Part shown: one piece after another, positions 25,461 through 33,273 of the stretch
How the letters are laid out: the number at the start of each line of letters is the position of its first letter
How positions within the stretch are numbered: the first letter of the stretch is position 1
Assembly: GCA_030432875.1 (NCBI GenBank)
Contig: JAUILP010000033.1
Span: 1 to 37,408, forward strand
From: Oligoflexia bacterium
GTDB taxonomy: Bacteria > Bdellovibrionota_B > Oligoflexia > Oligoflexales > JAGOVF01
Length of the DNA stretch: 37,408 nucleotides
Reading direction: 5' to 3'
Program-made: the position numbers and the translations under genes
The notes under the pieces: model-generated
What the model saw: only the letters and a program-made list of their open reading frames with translations
The model's database searches: none
Told to the model about the DNA's origin: nothing

Positions 25461-26225
25461 ATGAACTGGGAATCACTAAAATCTCAGGTTCGGCAGAAAA
25501 CTCATATTTGTCTTAAGGACAATAAGAGGGACTCTGTAAATCACTATCTTGCGTTAAAATATCCTGGCGTTAAATTAGAAGAGGCTTACGTAAAAATCTC
25601 CGCTTCCGTTGTTTTTCCCGAAGACTTTATTAGTCTTATAACCATCAATGAAACATACTTTTTTCGCCATCCCCAGCAAATAGAAGATTTAGAAAACCAT
25701 TTCACCAAAAACACTTTGGTGCCTTACAAAATTTTGTCAGTAGGATGTTCAAGTGGGGAAGAACCTTACTCAGTTGCGATGAGTCTTCAGAGTAAGTCTA
25801 TTAATTGTAGTGTAACCGGGGTTGATATTGATCAGCAGATGATTAATACCGCTAAAAAAGGATTTTATAATACAGATGAAATTAATAGGTCTGAACAAAA
25901 ATATAAGAACCTTATTTTATCTTTTATGGATATATTTCATAAAAATTCATCGGTTTTATATGCCGTAAAGCAAAGCATCAAGAGTCGGGTAGCGTTTCAG
26001 TGCGGCAATATTTTCCATATGGATTTTACCGACTTGGATGCGATTTTTTGCCGTAATATTCTTATTTACTTTGATGAGTCAGATCGTATTAAACTGATCA
26101 AAAATTTGTGCCATTTTTTAAAAAAAGATGGTCTTCTTATTTTGGGGGCGGGTGAACTCAAGCCGCAAGCGGCGTTTAATTCTCTAGAAAATATTAACGG
26201 AAATAGCTATAAGAAAGTGGCGTGA
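25461..26225 (+). CDS. cheR: Chemotaxis methyltransferase CheR
   Basis: S-adenosylmethionine-dependent enzyme that methylates glutamates of chemoreceptors. The 254 residues show the N-terminal helical part, INETYFFRHP (62-71) matching the CheR 'N-E-T-x-F-F-R' motif, the SAM-binding VGCSSGEEPYSVAM at 94-107, TGVDID with Asp122, and DAIFCRNILIYFD at 193-205, the CheR motif 'D-x-I-x-C-R-N-V-l-I-Y-F'. Start ATG 25461 has AAGG 9 nt upstream and lies 1 nt after the cheB stop; a TTG at 25452 would put the ribosome site directly against the start codon. No TPR domain is attached. Confidence 0.94.
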   Translation: MNWESLKSQVRQKTHICLKDNKRDSVNHYLALKYPGVKLEEAYVKISASVVFPEDFISLITINETYFFRHPQQIEDLENHFTKNTLVPYKILSVGCSSGEEPYSVAMSLQSKSINCSVTGVDIDQQMINTAKKGFYNTDEINRSEQKYKNLILSFMDIFHKNSSVLYAVKQSIKSRVAFQCGNIFHMDFTDLDAIFCRNILIYFDESDRIKLIKNLCHFLKKDGLLILGAGELKPQAAFNSLENINGNSYKKVA

Positions 26226-26226
26226 T

Positions 26227-27828
26227 ATGATCGATGATTTAGAAAATTTACTGCCCATATTTCTGGAAGAATCACGGGAAAACATTGAAAAATGCCACGA
26301 AGCTTTTAGTCAAATTCTTCAGTCTCCTAATAGAAAAACTCATCTGGATAATGTTGCACGTTACATCCACACGATTAAGGGGAGCTGTGGTACCTTTAAC
26401 CTCACTGAGGTAAGAGATCAAGCCCATTCTATGGAAAATTTGTTGCATCAGTATAAGGATGATGTCACACAATTAAACGAAGAAAAAATTAACGAACTAC
26501 GCAAAGAGCTTGATAAAATTGATGACATGCTTTTTCCAGAGACGGAAGTTCCAGAAAATAGTCAGCCACTTAGTACTCAAGTGAAAGCAACAGAATCTAA
26601 CGAATTTCTTCGTGTTCCCATAGACATGGTTAATAAGGCCATTAATAACGTCTGGGAAATATTTCTCCTCCGCAATCAGCTGGCTTATATATTTGATCTC
26701 GCTAAAAAAGAGCAAATCTCCTTAAAAGACCTGTTGATGGAATGGGAGCTTTTAGATGTCTCTTTATCAAGAAATATATCGGACATCGAAAGCGAAATTA
26801 TGGCGATGAGAATGACCAGCCTAAAAGGGCTTTTCTCTCGTCTGGAGAAAGTGGTTCGTAGCTATCTAAAAGACAATGATGAAAAAGATATAATAATTTC
26901 ATTTCGGGGCGAAGACGTCGAAGTTGATAAAAAAGTAAGTGACATGCTCATCGAGCCGCTTATCCATTTGCTGCGAAACGCTATTGATCATGGTATCGAA
27001 AATAAAGACGAACGATTAAAAAGTGGAAAAAGTCAAAAAGGCAAAGTTGAAATTGTTGCTGAAAGTCATGCAGATAGTATTCTCATAAAAGTTATCGATG
27101 ATGGTAGGGGGATTTACGCAAAAAAAATTATTAAAAAAGCCTTGGAGAAAGGGCTGATAAAAGACGGCAATATATCCTCTCAAGAAGCGATTCAGCTTAT
27201 TTTTGCGCCTGGATTTTCTACCGCTGAAAAAGTGAGCGATATTTCAGGGCGTGGTGTGGGCATGGACTCAGTAAACACGTCCGTGAACCAGTTGAGTGGA
27301 AAAGTAAAAGTCGATACAACAGAGGGAAAGGGTTCCATTTTTTCTATCACCTTACCTTTATCCGTCTCTGTAATCTATGCCACTGTAATGGAGGCGGGGA
27401 ACCGAAAATTTGGTGTCAACATCAACGATATAGTAGAAATAATTTATAGTAATTGTGATGAGATTAAGAGCAACAATGGCAAGAAGTTTCTTAATTTTCG
27501 CGGCAAATTTATAGATCTCATTGATTTGGATTATATATTTAGTTTAGATACGCAAAATGATAGTCCTTCTTCCGAAGCTTACGAGAACTGCCCCATAATC
27601 GTCGCCAGTTGTGATGATCAGCAGTATGCCCTAAAAGTAGGTAAAGTAGGAAAAAATAGAGAAATTATTGTCAAGCCTGTTCCTGATTTAGTTCCCAAAT
27701 GGGACTATGTTGAGGGCATGACCATTTTGCCTACGGGTGAGCCAGTTTTTATTATTTCGTTAAGTAAGGTTATTCAGGCAGAAAAAAGCAAGAAATTTTG
27801 CAAATTGGGAACACAACATGCAGCTTAA
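26227..27828 (+). CDS. cheA: Chemotaxis histidine kinase CheA lacking the P2 domain
   Basis: Central kinase of the chemoreceptor array. Domain order in 533 residues: P1/HPt (1-100) with YIHTIKGSCGTF and phosphoryl His48; a linker of only about 25 residues (103-127) where P2 normally lies; P3 dimerisation helices (130-215); P4 ATPase (216-378) with the N box HLLRNAIDHGIE around 247-258, DDGRGI at 291-296, GRGVGMD at 341-347 and GKGSIFSITLPL at 367-378; and P5 CheW-like (382 to about 525). No receiver is attached. P2 docks CheY and CheB in E. coli; its absence fits with the lack of a phosphorylatable CheB and of cheY here. The gene starts 1 nt after cheR and overlaps cheW by 11 nt. Confidence 0.95.
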   Translation: MIDDLENLLPIFLEESRENIEKCHEAFSQILQSPNRKTHLDNVARYIHTIKGSCGTFNLTEVRDQAHSMENLLHQYKDDVTQLNEEKINELRKELDKIDDMLFPETEVPENSQPLSTQVKATESNEFLRVPIDMVNKAINNVWEIFLLRNQLAYIFDLAKKEQISLKDLLMEWELLDVSLSRNISDIESEIMAMRMTSLKGLFSRLEKVVRSYLKDNDEKDIIISFRGEDVEVDKKVSDMLIEPLIHLLRNAIDHGIENKDERLKSGKSQKGKVEIVAESHADSILIKVIDDGRGIYAKKIIKKALEKGLIKDGNISSQEAIQLIFAPGFSTAEKVSDISGRGVGMDSVNTSVNQLSGKVKVDTTEGKGSIFSITLPLSVSVIYATVMEAGNRKFGVNINDIVEIIYSNCDEIKSNNGKKFLNFRGKFIDLIDLDYIFSLDTQNDSPSSEAYENCPIIVASCDDQQYALKVGKVGKNREIIVKPVPDLVPKWDYVEGMTILPTGEPVFIISLSKVIQAEKSKKFCKLGTQHAA

Positions 27829-28288
27829 TGACGTCCTACAAAAACAGGGTCAGTTACTTGATAATCATTCTGAACTCATCGACGATGAAATTATTTTGCT
27901 GAGGTTTTCTCTTGACGAGAACTATTTTGCTCTTCCGATAGACAAAGCCCGCGAAGTAATTCAGGGCGGAGATATTGCAAGGACTCCTGAGGTTCATCCG
28001 TTTGTGCTTGGAGTCCTTAATCTTAGGGGAAATCTAATACCTATTTTGAAGCCCGAATCATTTATGGAATTTTCTGGGCAAAAAAATTGGTTGGGTAAGG
28101 GCGACATGACAACATTGGTACTTGAAGAAGATGGACTTACCTTTGGAATACTCGTGGAAAAAGTTAAAAAAATCATTACTCGGGATGAGGGTCAATTTAA
28201 AGATGTTAAAAATAACTATGTTATGAATATCTTGGATATGCCGTGTTTATTTTTAGATTTGCAGACAATTATTAAAAAGGTGAGGTAA
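27818..28288 (+). CDS. cheW: Chemotaxis adaptor CheW
   Basis: Scaffold that joins receptors to CheA in the array. The 156 residues have a short N-terminal extension (1-22) and one CheW domain: ILLRFSLDENYFALPIDKAR at 26-45, the receptor-binding region HPFVLGVLNLRGNLIPI at 60-76, and FGILVEKVKKII. Length is normal. Start ATG 27818 has GGGA 7 nt upstream and lies inside the last codons of cheA, so translation is coupled. The next gene follows after 3 nt. Confidence 0.94.
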   Translation: MQLNDVLQKQGQLLDNHSELIDDEIILLRFSLDENYFALPIDKAREVIQGGDIARTPEVHPFVLGVLNLRGNLIPILKPESFMEFSGQKNWLGKGDMTTLVLEEDGLTFGILVEKVKKIITRDEGQFKDVKNNYVMNILDMPCLFLDLQTIIKKVR

Positions 28289-28291
28289 ATC

Positions 28292-29239
28292 TTGGAAACT
28301 AATTCAGCGATTGACGTAAATGGACTCTTAGATGAGGAAGTTCATTTAGTAAGATTTCTTCTACCATCACTCATGGATACAACGATTGTTTATGCCGTGA
28401 ATAGCCAAAAGGTAGAGGCTGTTATTGAATCTGATGAAGTGGTAAAGACTCCAGAAAATCTTCATCCCTTTGTTGGGATAGTGTATTTTCGTAGCATGCC
28501 GGTCCCGATACTAGACGTGGATTACCTGTTAAGGAAAGAAGGTAACTATAAAACCAAATCATTATCAGGTTCGCGAATTTTGGTGTGCCGGGTGGCGCGG
28601 AGACTTATTGGCATCTTGGTGGCGAAAACGAAGCCCGTGCTAACCATCCAAAGCCAAAATATACTCGCCCCACCACAGGAAATGTGCCAAAAAAATGGTA
28701 TCGAATTTATTGGGATTTATCGCCACCTCAAAGAAACAATCATGCTACTCAATATTGAGTCCATCATGGAAGTTGTTTCGCCTCAGGATGATAGATGTCT
28801 CCTTCCTGCAAAGGTTCTAGTGGATTCATCTATCCTAAAAGGAAAAAAAATTTTAGCCCTAGAGGATTCCCGATTTGCCAGAGAAAAACTAAAACGTATT
28901 TTGGCGCAAACAGAGGCTAACGTCATGTTTGCCGAAAATGGTAAGGAGGGGTATGAAATACTTAAAAATTGTGAGGTCCCTATCGATGCCATAATTACAG
29001 ATTTCGAAATGCCCATAATGAATGGTCTTCAGTTTGCGAGACTGGTCAAAGAAAGTCCTAAATTTGAAAAGATACCCATATTTTTTCTAACGGCTGTCAA
29101 CGGCGAGGCCATTGTAGATTTCATTAAAACGAACAATTTAGGTGAGTATTATTTAAAGGGAGATGAGGCATCGCTTATCGCTTCATTGGCTAAAAAGCTG
29201 AAACCAAAACATCCAGGGTTTGAAATTTTTGATGACTAG
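28292..29239 (+). CDS. cheV: CheV-type coupling protein (CheW domain plus receiver)
   Basis: Phosphorylatable adaptor of the array. The 315 residues contain a CheW-like domain (about 15-165, with HPFVGIVYFRSMPVPILDVD at 58-77) and a full receiver (about 184-305): acidic pair Glu191-Asp192 in LALEDSR, phospho-acceptor Asp237 in ITDFEMP, Thr267 in FLTA and Lys289 in YYLKGD. All receiver residues needed for phosphorylation are present, unlike in the CheB of this operon. The start is a TTG at 28292 with GAGG 6 nt upstream. Last gene of the operon, convergent with the M23 peptidase gene. In E. coli-type systems CheV has been proposed as a phosphate sink or adaptation adaptor. Confidence 0.92.
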   Translation: METNSAIDVNGLLDEEVHLVRFLLPSLMDTTIVYAVNSQKVEAVIESDEVVKTPENLHPFVGIVYFRSMPVPILDVDYLLRKEGNYKTKSLSGSRILVCRVARRLIGILVAKTKPVLTIQSQNILAPPQEMCQKNGIEFIGIYRHLKETIMLLNIESIMEVVSPQDDRCLLPAKVLVDSSILKGKKILALEDSRFAREKLKRILAQTEANVMFAENGKEGYEILKNCEVPIDAIITDFEMPIMNGLQFARLVKESPKFEKIPIFFLTAVNGEAIVDFIKTNNLGEYYLKGDEASLIASLAKKLKPKHPGFEIFDD

Positions 29240-29340
29240 TAGATATTATACAACGGCTCGCAGACATCAGAGCACCAGAAGCCCGGGGCATGTTCGTCAA
29301 AACCAAGTCTATCTGTCCAGTGACCCATCGAGGAAGTTCC
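29236..29340 (-). other. In-frame coding-like extension beyond the M23 stop codon
   Basis: Reading on past the TGA at 29343-29341 in the same frame gives 34 further codons to a TAG at 29238-29236. The translated tail contains GHWTD, GFDEHAPGFWCSDVCEP and ends YNIY; its two Trp and two Cys continue the Trp/Cys-rich character of the M23 C-terminus. The tail fills the whole gap and its stop overlaps the cheV stop tail to tail. It may be a segment cut off by a nonsense mutation, a readthrough product, or a coincidence. Confidence 0.4.
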
Positions 29341-30288
29341 TCAAGGCCATTTTCGGTCACTTTCTTTACAGGCCTTACTAAAAGCAAGCCCAGCGACGCA
29401 TTTCCAGGCCATATCATTATCTTTATCACAAGTCCAAGCCTGGTCTTTTTCGGCGCCTGATTTCCAACCGGAATTTTTTTCGACTTCTGATTTTTTACAT
29501 TCCCACTGAGAATTTGCTTCGTTTGTCGCTTTTGTGACTTTGTCCCCACTCATGTCGGTTAAATATTTTGTTATGGTTTCTATAAAGTCAGTTAATGGCA
29601 CCCCTGTATCAAGGGCGGTAGTCACTTTATCTCCGGTTTTGGGAATGCCACTTCCGACAAAGGCAACTTTTAGAGCTTCGCTAAACCACTCACGACTCCC
29701 TTCAGGCTTGTCTTCAATTACCTCCTGGACCTGATAATGTAGGTGTGGACCAGTACTAAAGCCCGTATCACCGGTGAGACCGATAATATCTCCCACCTCA
29801 ACGGTATCACCGACTTTTTGATCTAATCCAAAGACCTTTTTTTCAAGCTCGTCTGGTTTTTTAATATGCAAGTATAAACCCTCTATCCCTAAGGATTTGC
29901 CAAAGGAGTTGGTGTATTCAATAACAATATAATTTGCCCATCCCGCGTACCGCTCCTCCTCAGAACTCACAGTGCTATCATCTCTTTTTAATCTAATTTT
30001 TCCTGGGGCTGCTGCGACGATAGGAACTCCACCAATATACCCATGTGCTGAATCGCTATGAACAAAATCCCAGGCATAATACTGCTTTTTTTCTTCAGAG
30101 TGTGAAGATTCTCCGTTTCCTCGGCTAATGGTAACTTCATAATCCTTGAGATAGGGAATGTAGTGATTGCGTGAAAATTCCTTTAATGCATCATCGTTGA
30201 CGAGTGGTTTACTATCGCCATGGCTTATTCTTGAGCAATTACTTATGGTTAAAGTAATTAAAAAAATGTTTATCAATTTGAAATACAT
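29341..30288 (-). CDS. M23 family peptidase-like lipoprotein
   Basis: Predicted lipoprotein zinc endopeptidase that would cut peptidoglycan cross-bridges or act as a LytM factor. The 315 residues have a lipoprotein signal ending TISNC (Cys18), then an M23 domain: a His at 63 ahead of QYYAWDF with Asp74, the strand PIVAAAPGKIRL, LYLHI with His141, and GFSTGPHLHYQV with His182 and His184. The 'His...YAxDF' form is a known M23 variant of the usual HxxxD. The C-terminal 60 residues are rich in Trp, Cys, Lys and Asp, with W-x-C spacing at 262-264, 285-287 and 295-297, and four Cys in all. AGGGA 7 nt upstream supports ATG 30288. The frame stays open after its TGA (see 29236-29340). Single gene, convergent with cheV. 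Confidence 0.85.
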   Translation of the reverse strand: MYFKLINIFLITLTISNCSRISHGDSKPLVNDDALKEFSRNHYIPYLKDYEVTISRGNGESSHSEEKKQYYAWDFVHSDSAHGYIGGVPIVAAAPGKIRLKRDDSTVSSEEERYAGWANYIVIEYTNSFGKSLGIEGLYLHIKKPDELEKKVFGLDQKVGDTVEVGDIIGLTGDTGFSTGPHLHYQVQEVIEDKPEGSREWFSEALKVAFVGSGIPKTGDKVTTALDTGVPLTDFIETITKYLTDMSGDKVTKATNEANSQWECKKSEVEKNSGWKSGAEKDQAWTCDKDNDMAWKCVAGLAFSKACKESDRKWP

Positions 30289-30662
30289 TAATGGATCCCT
30301 GTTTGCCTTGGTTATCCTGATTTTCCCTTAAAAAGGATGCAAGCTAAATAGTTAGTTTTATAGAAAAATAAATGGTCTGCTTAAGATATTTCTCACCAAA
30401 CTTAGATCTCATGGGGTTGATACAAATATCTGCAAATCAACCTTCGTGCATGAGTCCAATTATTTTTAGCTGATCTATCATAACGACGAGTTTTTTTCTA
30501 GGTAAAAATTGATGGGTTTAGTGGGTATAGGTTGTAAAGTGAACAGGGAAAATCATGTATTGTTATAATTTTATTTCAATTTATCGCTATTTTTTAAGTT
30601 TGACTCGAACCGGAAAAGATTTGGTCTCAATTATTCCTTAAAAACTTAACCGAGGAACAATA
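30289..30662. other. 374-bp AT-rich gap between two minus-strand genes
   Basis: Separates the GH39-like gene from the M23 gene. It should hold the end of the GH39 message and the M23 promoter, but I see no promoter with both boxes. A tRNA-like T-arm string near 30604-30613 does not fold (see rejected list). A hairpin at the left-hand end of GH39 is listed separately. No small gene is apparent on either strand. Confidence 0.45.
30630..30661 (-). repeat. Inverted repeat just downstream of the GH39-like gene
   Basis: In the minus-strand message ATTGTTCCT (30661-30653) pairs with AGGAATAAT (30638-30630), nine pairs with one G-U, around a 14-nt loop. It starts 1 nt after the GH39 stop. The T run lies in the loop and not after the stem, so it is not a classical terminator, but it could protect the 3' end of the message. 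Confidence 0.33.
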
Positions 30663-32036
30663 TTACCTATAACCCCCCAGAGTATAAGCGGGCTCCGAAG
30701 TAAATTGCAGCTCTTCTCCTCCCTCATTTTCGTCACCAAATTTTTCAGGCACTAGCGGGTTTTCCAAATGGTAGTTTTCAGGAACTAATATACTGGGGTC
30801 ATTAAATTTTACTCCTCCCGTCTGCCAGTTAATCAGCAGAAAATCAAGGTTCCTGTCTGAGCATAATAAGAAAAGATGTTGAGCCCGGGCAAGCGGAAAA
30901 TACTTTTTAAGATCGATGATTTTATTAAAAGGGCTTACCAAATGAATCATGTTTTTGTAAGCATAAAAACTCGGTTTTGCTGCGGGCTCACCTTGAGACA
31001 ATTGATGATCACTTTGGTACAGTCCAAAAGCATCCTCAAGATTGTAGCGGCTATTGGGACCATCAACCAGCCTATACCAGTAGTACCGTTCGACACCACT
31101 CGCGAGTGCCGTGATATGGGAGCGTACGAGATAGTCAGCTTGATCTTTTGGGGAAACACCTGGAGGAAATCCCTTTTCTGCCGTATGCCAGCCGAGTTCC
31201 GTCAACCAAATGGGTTTTGGTGTGAGGCCCTGCTTGAGGTAGAACTGCCTGAGGTTCTCCATTTCTTGGTGTAAAGATACTTGCCATAAATTACTCGTTT
31301 CTGGCGCAGACTGGGGATAGCGATAGGGATGCCAACCTAGAACATCATAATACCTATGTATATCAGGGTGGTGTTTATAGAGCTCACGTAAAAAAATCAA
31401 GCCTACATTAATGCGCGTACTGGCACTAAATAAACCGCCAAGGACAATTTTTGCGTTAGGGTCTTTTAGGCGCAGTCTATTAGCGACTACTTTAACAAGG
31501 TCACCAAATTCTTTTGGCTGTCCGAGGATTCCTTTTTTCCAAAAGAGAAAACTTGAATTGGGTTCATTCCAAATTTCATAAACTGAGTCCCTTTGACTAA
31601 TTAATTTCACTACTTCATCAATATAGGGTTCGATATCGGCTAAATGAGCCGGGGGTCGGTACTCATCTTGGGTAGTGTTGCTATTGTAAAGAGAATTTCC
31701 GTACGCGAGAATCGGTAACACATGAAGATCCTCAAAGGTTGCGACATTCATGAGATCTAAGTAATTTTGGACATTAAAGACGTGTTTTTGGGGTTCTATC
31801 ATTTTCCACAGGAAGTCTTCTCTAAAATTATGGACGTTAAGTTCACGTAAAAGTTTTAGTCTAAAGTTTATTTGTTCCTGAGTGACTTCGGGCTCATCTT
31901 TTAATATTCTCGCTGTTATGCCAAAGAAATTTTCTGCATTAAAATCGACCGCGCTTTTTTGACATTTATCTAAAATATCTGAAGTGATGGAAAGGACAAG
32001 ATTCCTAGCCATGAGTGGTGAAGGCGACGCCAGCAA
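30663..32036 (-). CDS. PslG-like glycoside hydrolase (GH39/clan A)
   Basis: Retaining glycosidase with a TIM barrel, closest in look to GH39 enzymes such as PslG, which trims exopolysaccharide in the periplasm. Numbered from TTG 32036 (457 residues): LRELNVHNFREDFLW at 63-77, YEIWNEPNSS at 153-162 (acid/base Glu158), VLGWHPYRYP at 232-241, and PIWLTELGW at 275-283 (nucleophile Glu280). The TTG start would leave a truncated signal peptide. The same frame stays open upstream to a stop at 32108-32106 and encodes a proper signal peptide if translation begins at ATT 32084, which has GGGAG 9 nt upstream; no ATG, GTG or TTG exists there. Substrate unknown. It follows the lipase gene with the same stop as frame boundary, so the pair is probably one operon. 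Confidence 0.83.
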   Translation of the reverse strand: MLASPSPLMARNLVLSITSDILDKCQKSAVDFNAENFFGITARILKDEPEVTQEQINFRLKLLRELNVHNFREDFLWKMIEPQKHVFNVQNYLDLMNVATFEDLHVLPILAYGNSLYNSNTTQDEYRPPAHLADIEPYIDEVVKLISQRDSVYEIWNEPNSSFLFWKKGILGQPKEFGDLVKVVANRLRLKDPNAKIVLGGLFSASTRINVGLIFLRELYKHHPDIHRYYDVLGWHPYRYPQSAPETSNLWQVSLHQEMENLRQFYLKQGLTPKPIWLTELGWHTAEKGFPPGVSPKDQADYLVRSHITALASGVERYYWYRLVDGPNSRYNLEDAFGLYQSDHQLSQGEPAAKPSFYAYKNMIHLVSPFNKIIDLKKYFPLARAQHLFLLCSDRNLDFLLINWQTGGVKFNDPSILVPENYHLENPLVPEKFGDENEGGEELQFTSEPAYTLGGYR

Positions 32037-32105
32037 AAGAAAAATGAATAGTTTAGATATCGTCGTTATGTGAAGTATGCGAATAGATTTTATCTCCCGA
32101 ATCTC

Positions 32106-33041
32106 TTAATCCAAGGTGTCAACGCTTTGATAAACGGTGCTATCACAGGGTTCTTGAACCTTTTGTAAAGCCAAATGAGCTAAGGTATTAAAATAAAGAG
32201 TAATGTCATGAGCGCGATTTGGCAAAATGACTTTTTTATTTTCTTCAAAAACAATAGGTATACCAAGGTTTTTATAGTTTGGTACGACCTTTGGTGTAGG
32301 ATCGAATGGATTGAAGAATTGATAATGGGGGATACTATTTCGCTCAAGATAATCTATTAAAATGGTTTTCGTCTCTTGTGAGAGAGGTGCCGGTGCGGCA
32401 AAGCTGTAAAAACCCTGCAAAATAGGAAGCAATTCCGCATGAGTGCTCGCCAAAGCGACGTGATAAGCGGTATATATTTGTGCGAGTGCTCCTCCTAAGC
32501 TGTGTCCCATTACCCACATAGGTTTATTTTTTGCTTCATATACAAGGGGCTCTAATGAGGGCCAAAGGGAGGTAAAGGCATTCGCAAACCCTTTATGAAA
32601 ACGTCCGATTCCCGGAAGAGTGCGGCTTAAAATATTGAAATCTGTTAGCCAGTCCCTGATTTCATCAGATCCTCTAAAAACAAGAATCACCAAATCCTCA
32701 TTTTCAAGCCAGTCTGCCTGGGTTCCTGTTGATGCTATATTAAAGCGCCGAATTTTTTCAAACCCATATTTGTTGTACCAGTATAGGGCATCATGGTCAC
32801 TAACCTCTACCAAATGAGATATTGCGGAAGCCCAAGTCGCATTTAAGTAATGTAAATCTTTAGTTTTCGGACAAAATGAAAATCGGTTGGTGAAACTTGG
32901 GACGGGTTTAAATTTTACCGCATCAAATTCCTGTGGCTGAGATTCTTTTGCTATATTACGCCCACAGCTAGCATTAAAAATAATAGGGATAAGTAGGCCC
33001 AGGAGCCCAAATATTTTTTGTTTAGGCATCATTATTTCCAT
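32106..33041 (-). CDS. Class 3 lipase family lipoprotein
   Basis: Predicted extracytoplasmic lipase or esterase of the alpha/beta-hydrolase fold (fungal lipase-like, class 3). The 311 residues carry a lipoprotein signal ending FNASC (Cys26), the oxyanion-loop region VILVFRGSDEIRDWLTDF at 118-135, the nucleophile elbow GHSLGG at 179-184 (Ser181), FFNPFDPTPKVVP at 242-254 (Asp247) and HDITLYF at 278-284 (His278), a complete Ser-Asp-His triad. Start ATG 33041 has no clear ribosome site; ATG 33032 or 33029, just downstream, would also leave an intact signal. It is the first gene of a two-gene unit with the GH39-like enzyme. Confidence 0.88.
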   Translation of the reverse strand: MEIMMPKQKIFGLLGLLIPIIFNASCGRNIAKESQPQEFDAVKFKPVPSFTNRFSFCPKTKDLHYLNATWASAISHLVEVSDHDALYWYNKYGFEKIRRFNIASTGTQADWLENEDLVILVFRGSDEIRDWLTDFNILSRTLPGIGRFHKGFANAFTSLWPSLEPLVYEAKNKPMWVMGHSLGGALAQIYTAYHVALASTHAELLPILQGFYSFAAPAPLSQETKTILIDYLERNSIPHYQFFNPFDPTPKVVPNYKNLGIPIVFEENKKVILPNRAHDITLYFNTLAHLALQKVQEPCDSTVYQSVDTLD

Positions 33042-33123
33042 AAAATTTATATTTATTATTTTTTACATTTTAAATAATACCAGATAATAAACGTTAGATT
33101 AGAATTAATTTGATTGTTTTAAA

Positions 33124-33129
33124 TATAAT
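33124..33129 (+). promoter_or_regulatory. -10 box candidate for thrC
   Basis: A perfect TATAAT in the divergent lipase-thrC gap. No good -35 box lies 16-18 bp upstream. If used, transcription starts near 33136 and gives a leader of about 138 nt that contains the structured element at 33186-33265. Confidence 0.35.
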
Positions 33130-33185
33130 TTGTCTTACCTGATCTTGGTGTAACATAAAATTGCAAGAGATATTTAAAATATTTC

Positions 33186-33265
33186 AGGGCTATTTGACAT
33201 ATAGGTGGCTCTCCAAGTTTAAGTCCATTATAGTTGGGGGATGTTCTAAAATAGCCTTTTAGGGA
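33186..33265 (+). promoter_or_regulatory. Structured leader of thrC with alternative pairings at the ribosome site
   Basis: AGGGCTATTT (33186-33195) pairs with AAATAGCCTT (33249-33258), ten pairs with one G-U, closing a 53-nt loop. Inside it TCTCCAA (33210-33216) pairs with TTGGGGG (33234-33240), seven pairs with two G-U. A competing hairpin joins CTAAAA (33246-33251) to TTTTAG (33257-33262) and takes up the first two bases of the ribosome site AGGGA (33261-33265). The long stem and the hairpin share bases and cannot coexist. This is the layout of a translational switch, but no known riboswitch class is recognised. Confidence 0.42.
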
Positions 33266-33273
33266 TAGTTAAA

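Noticed and set aside
29341-29343. TGA of the M23 gene as a selenocysteine or tryptophan codon
   Set aside because: The hairpin at the TGA is far shorter than a bacterial SECIS and has no typical loop; TGA is used as a normal stop in several overlapping gene pairs here.
29190-29549. 119-codon minus-strand frame overlapping the M23 gene
   Set aside because: It lies out of frame over the M23 3' end and the end of cheV, with Lys-rich, domain-free content; it is a shadow.
30604-30613. tRNA-like T-arm: the minus strand reads GGTTCGAGTC
   Set aside because: The flanking five bases on each side do not pair, there is no acceptor stem, anticodon arm or D arm at the right distance, and no CCA.
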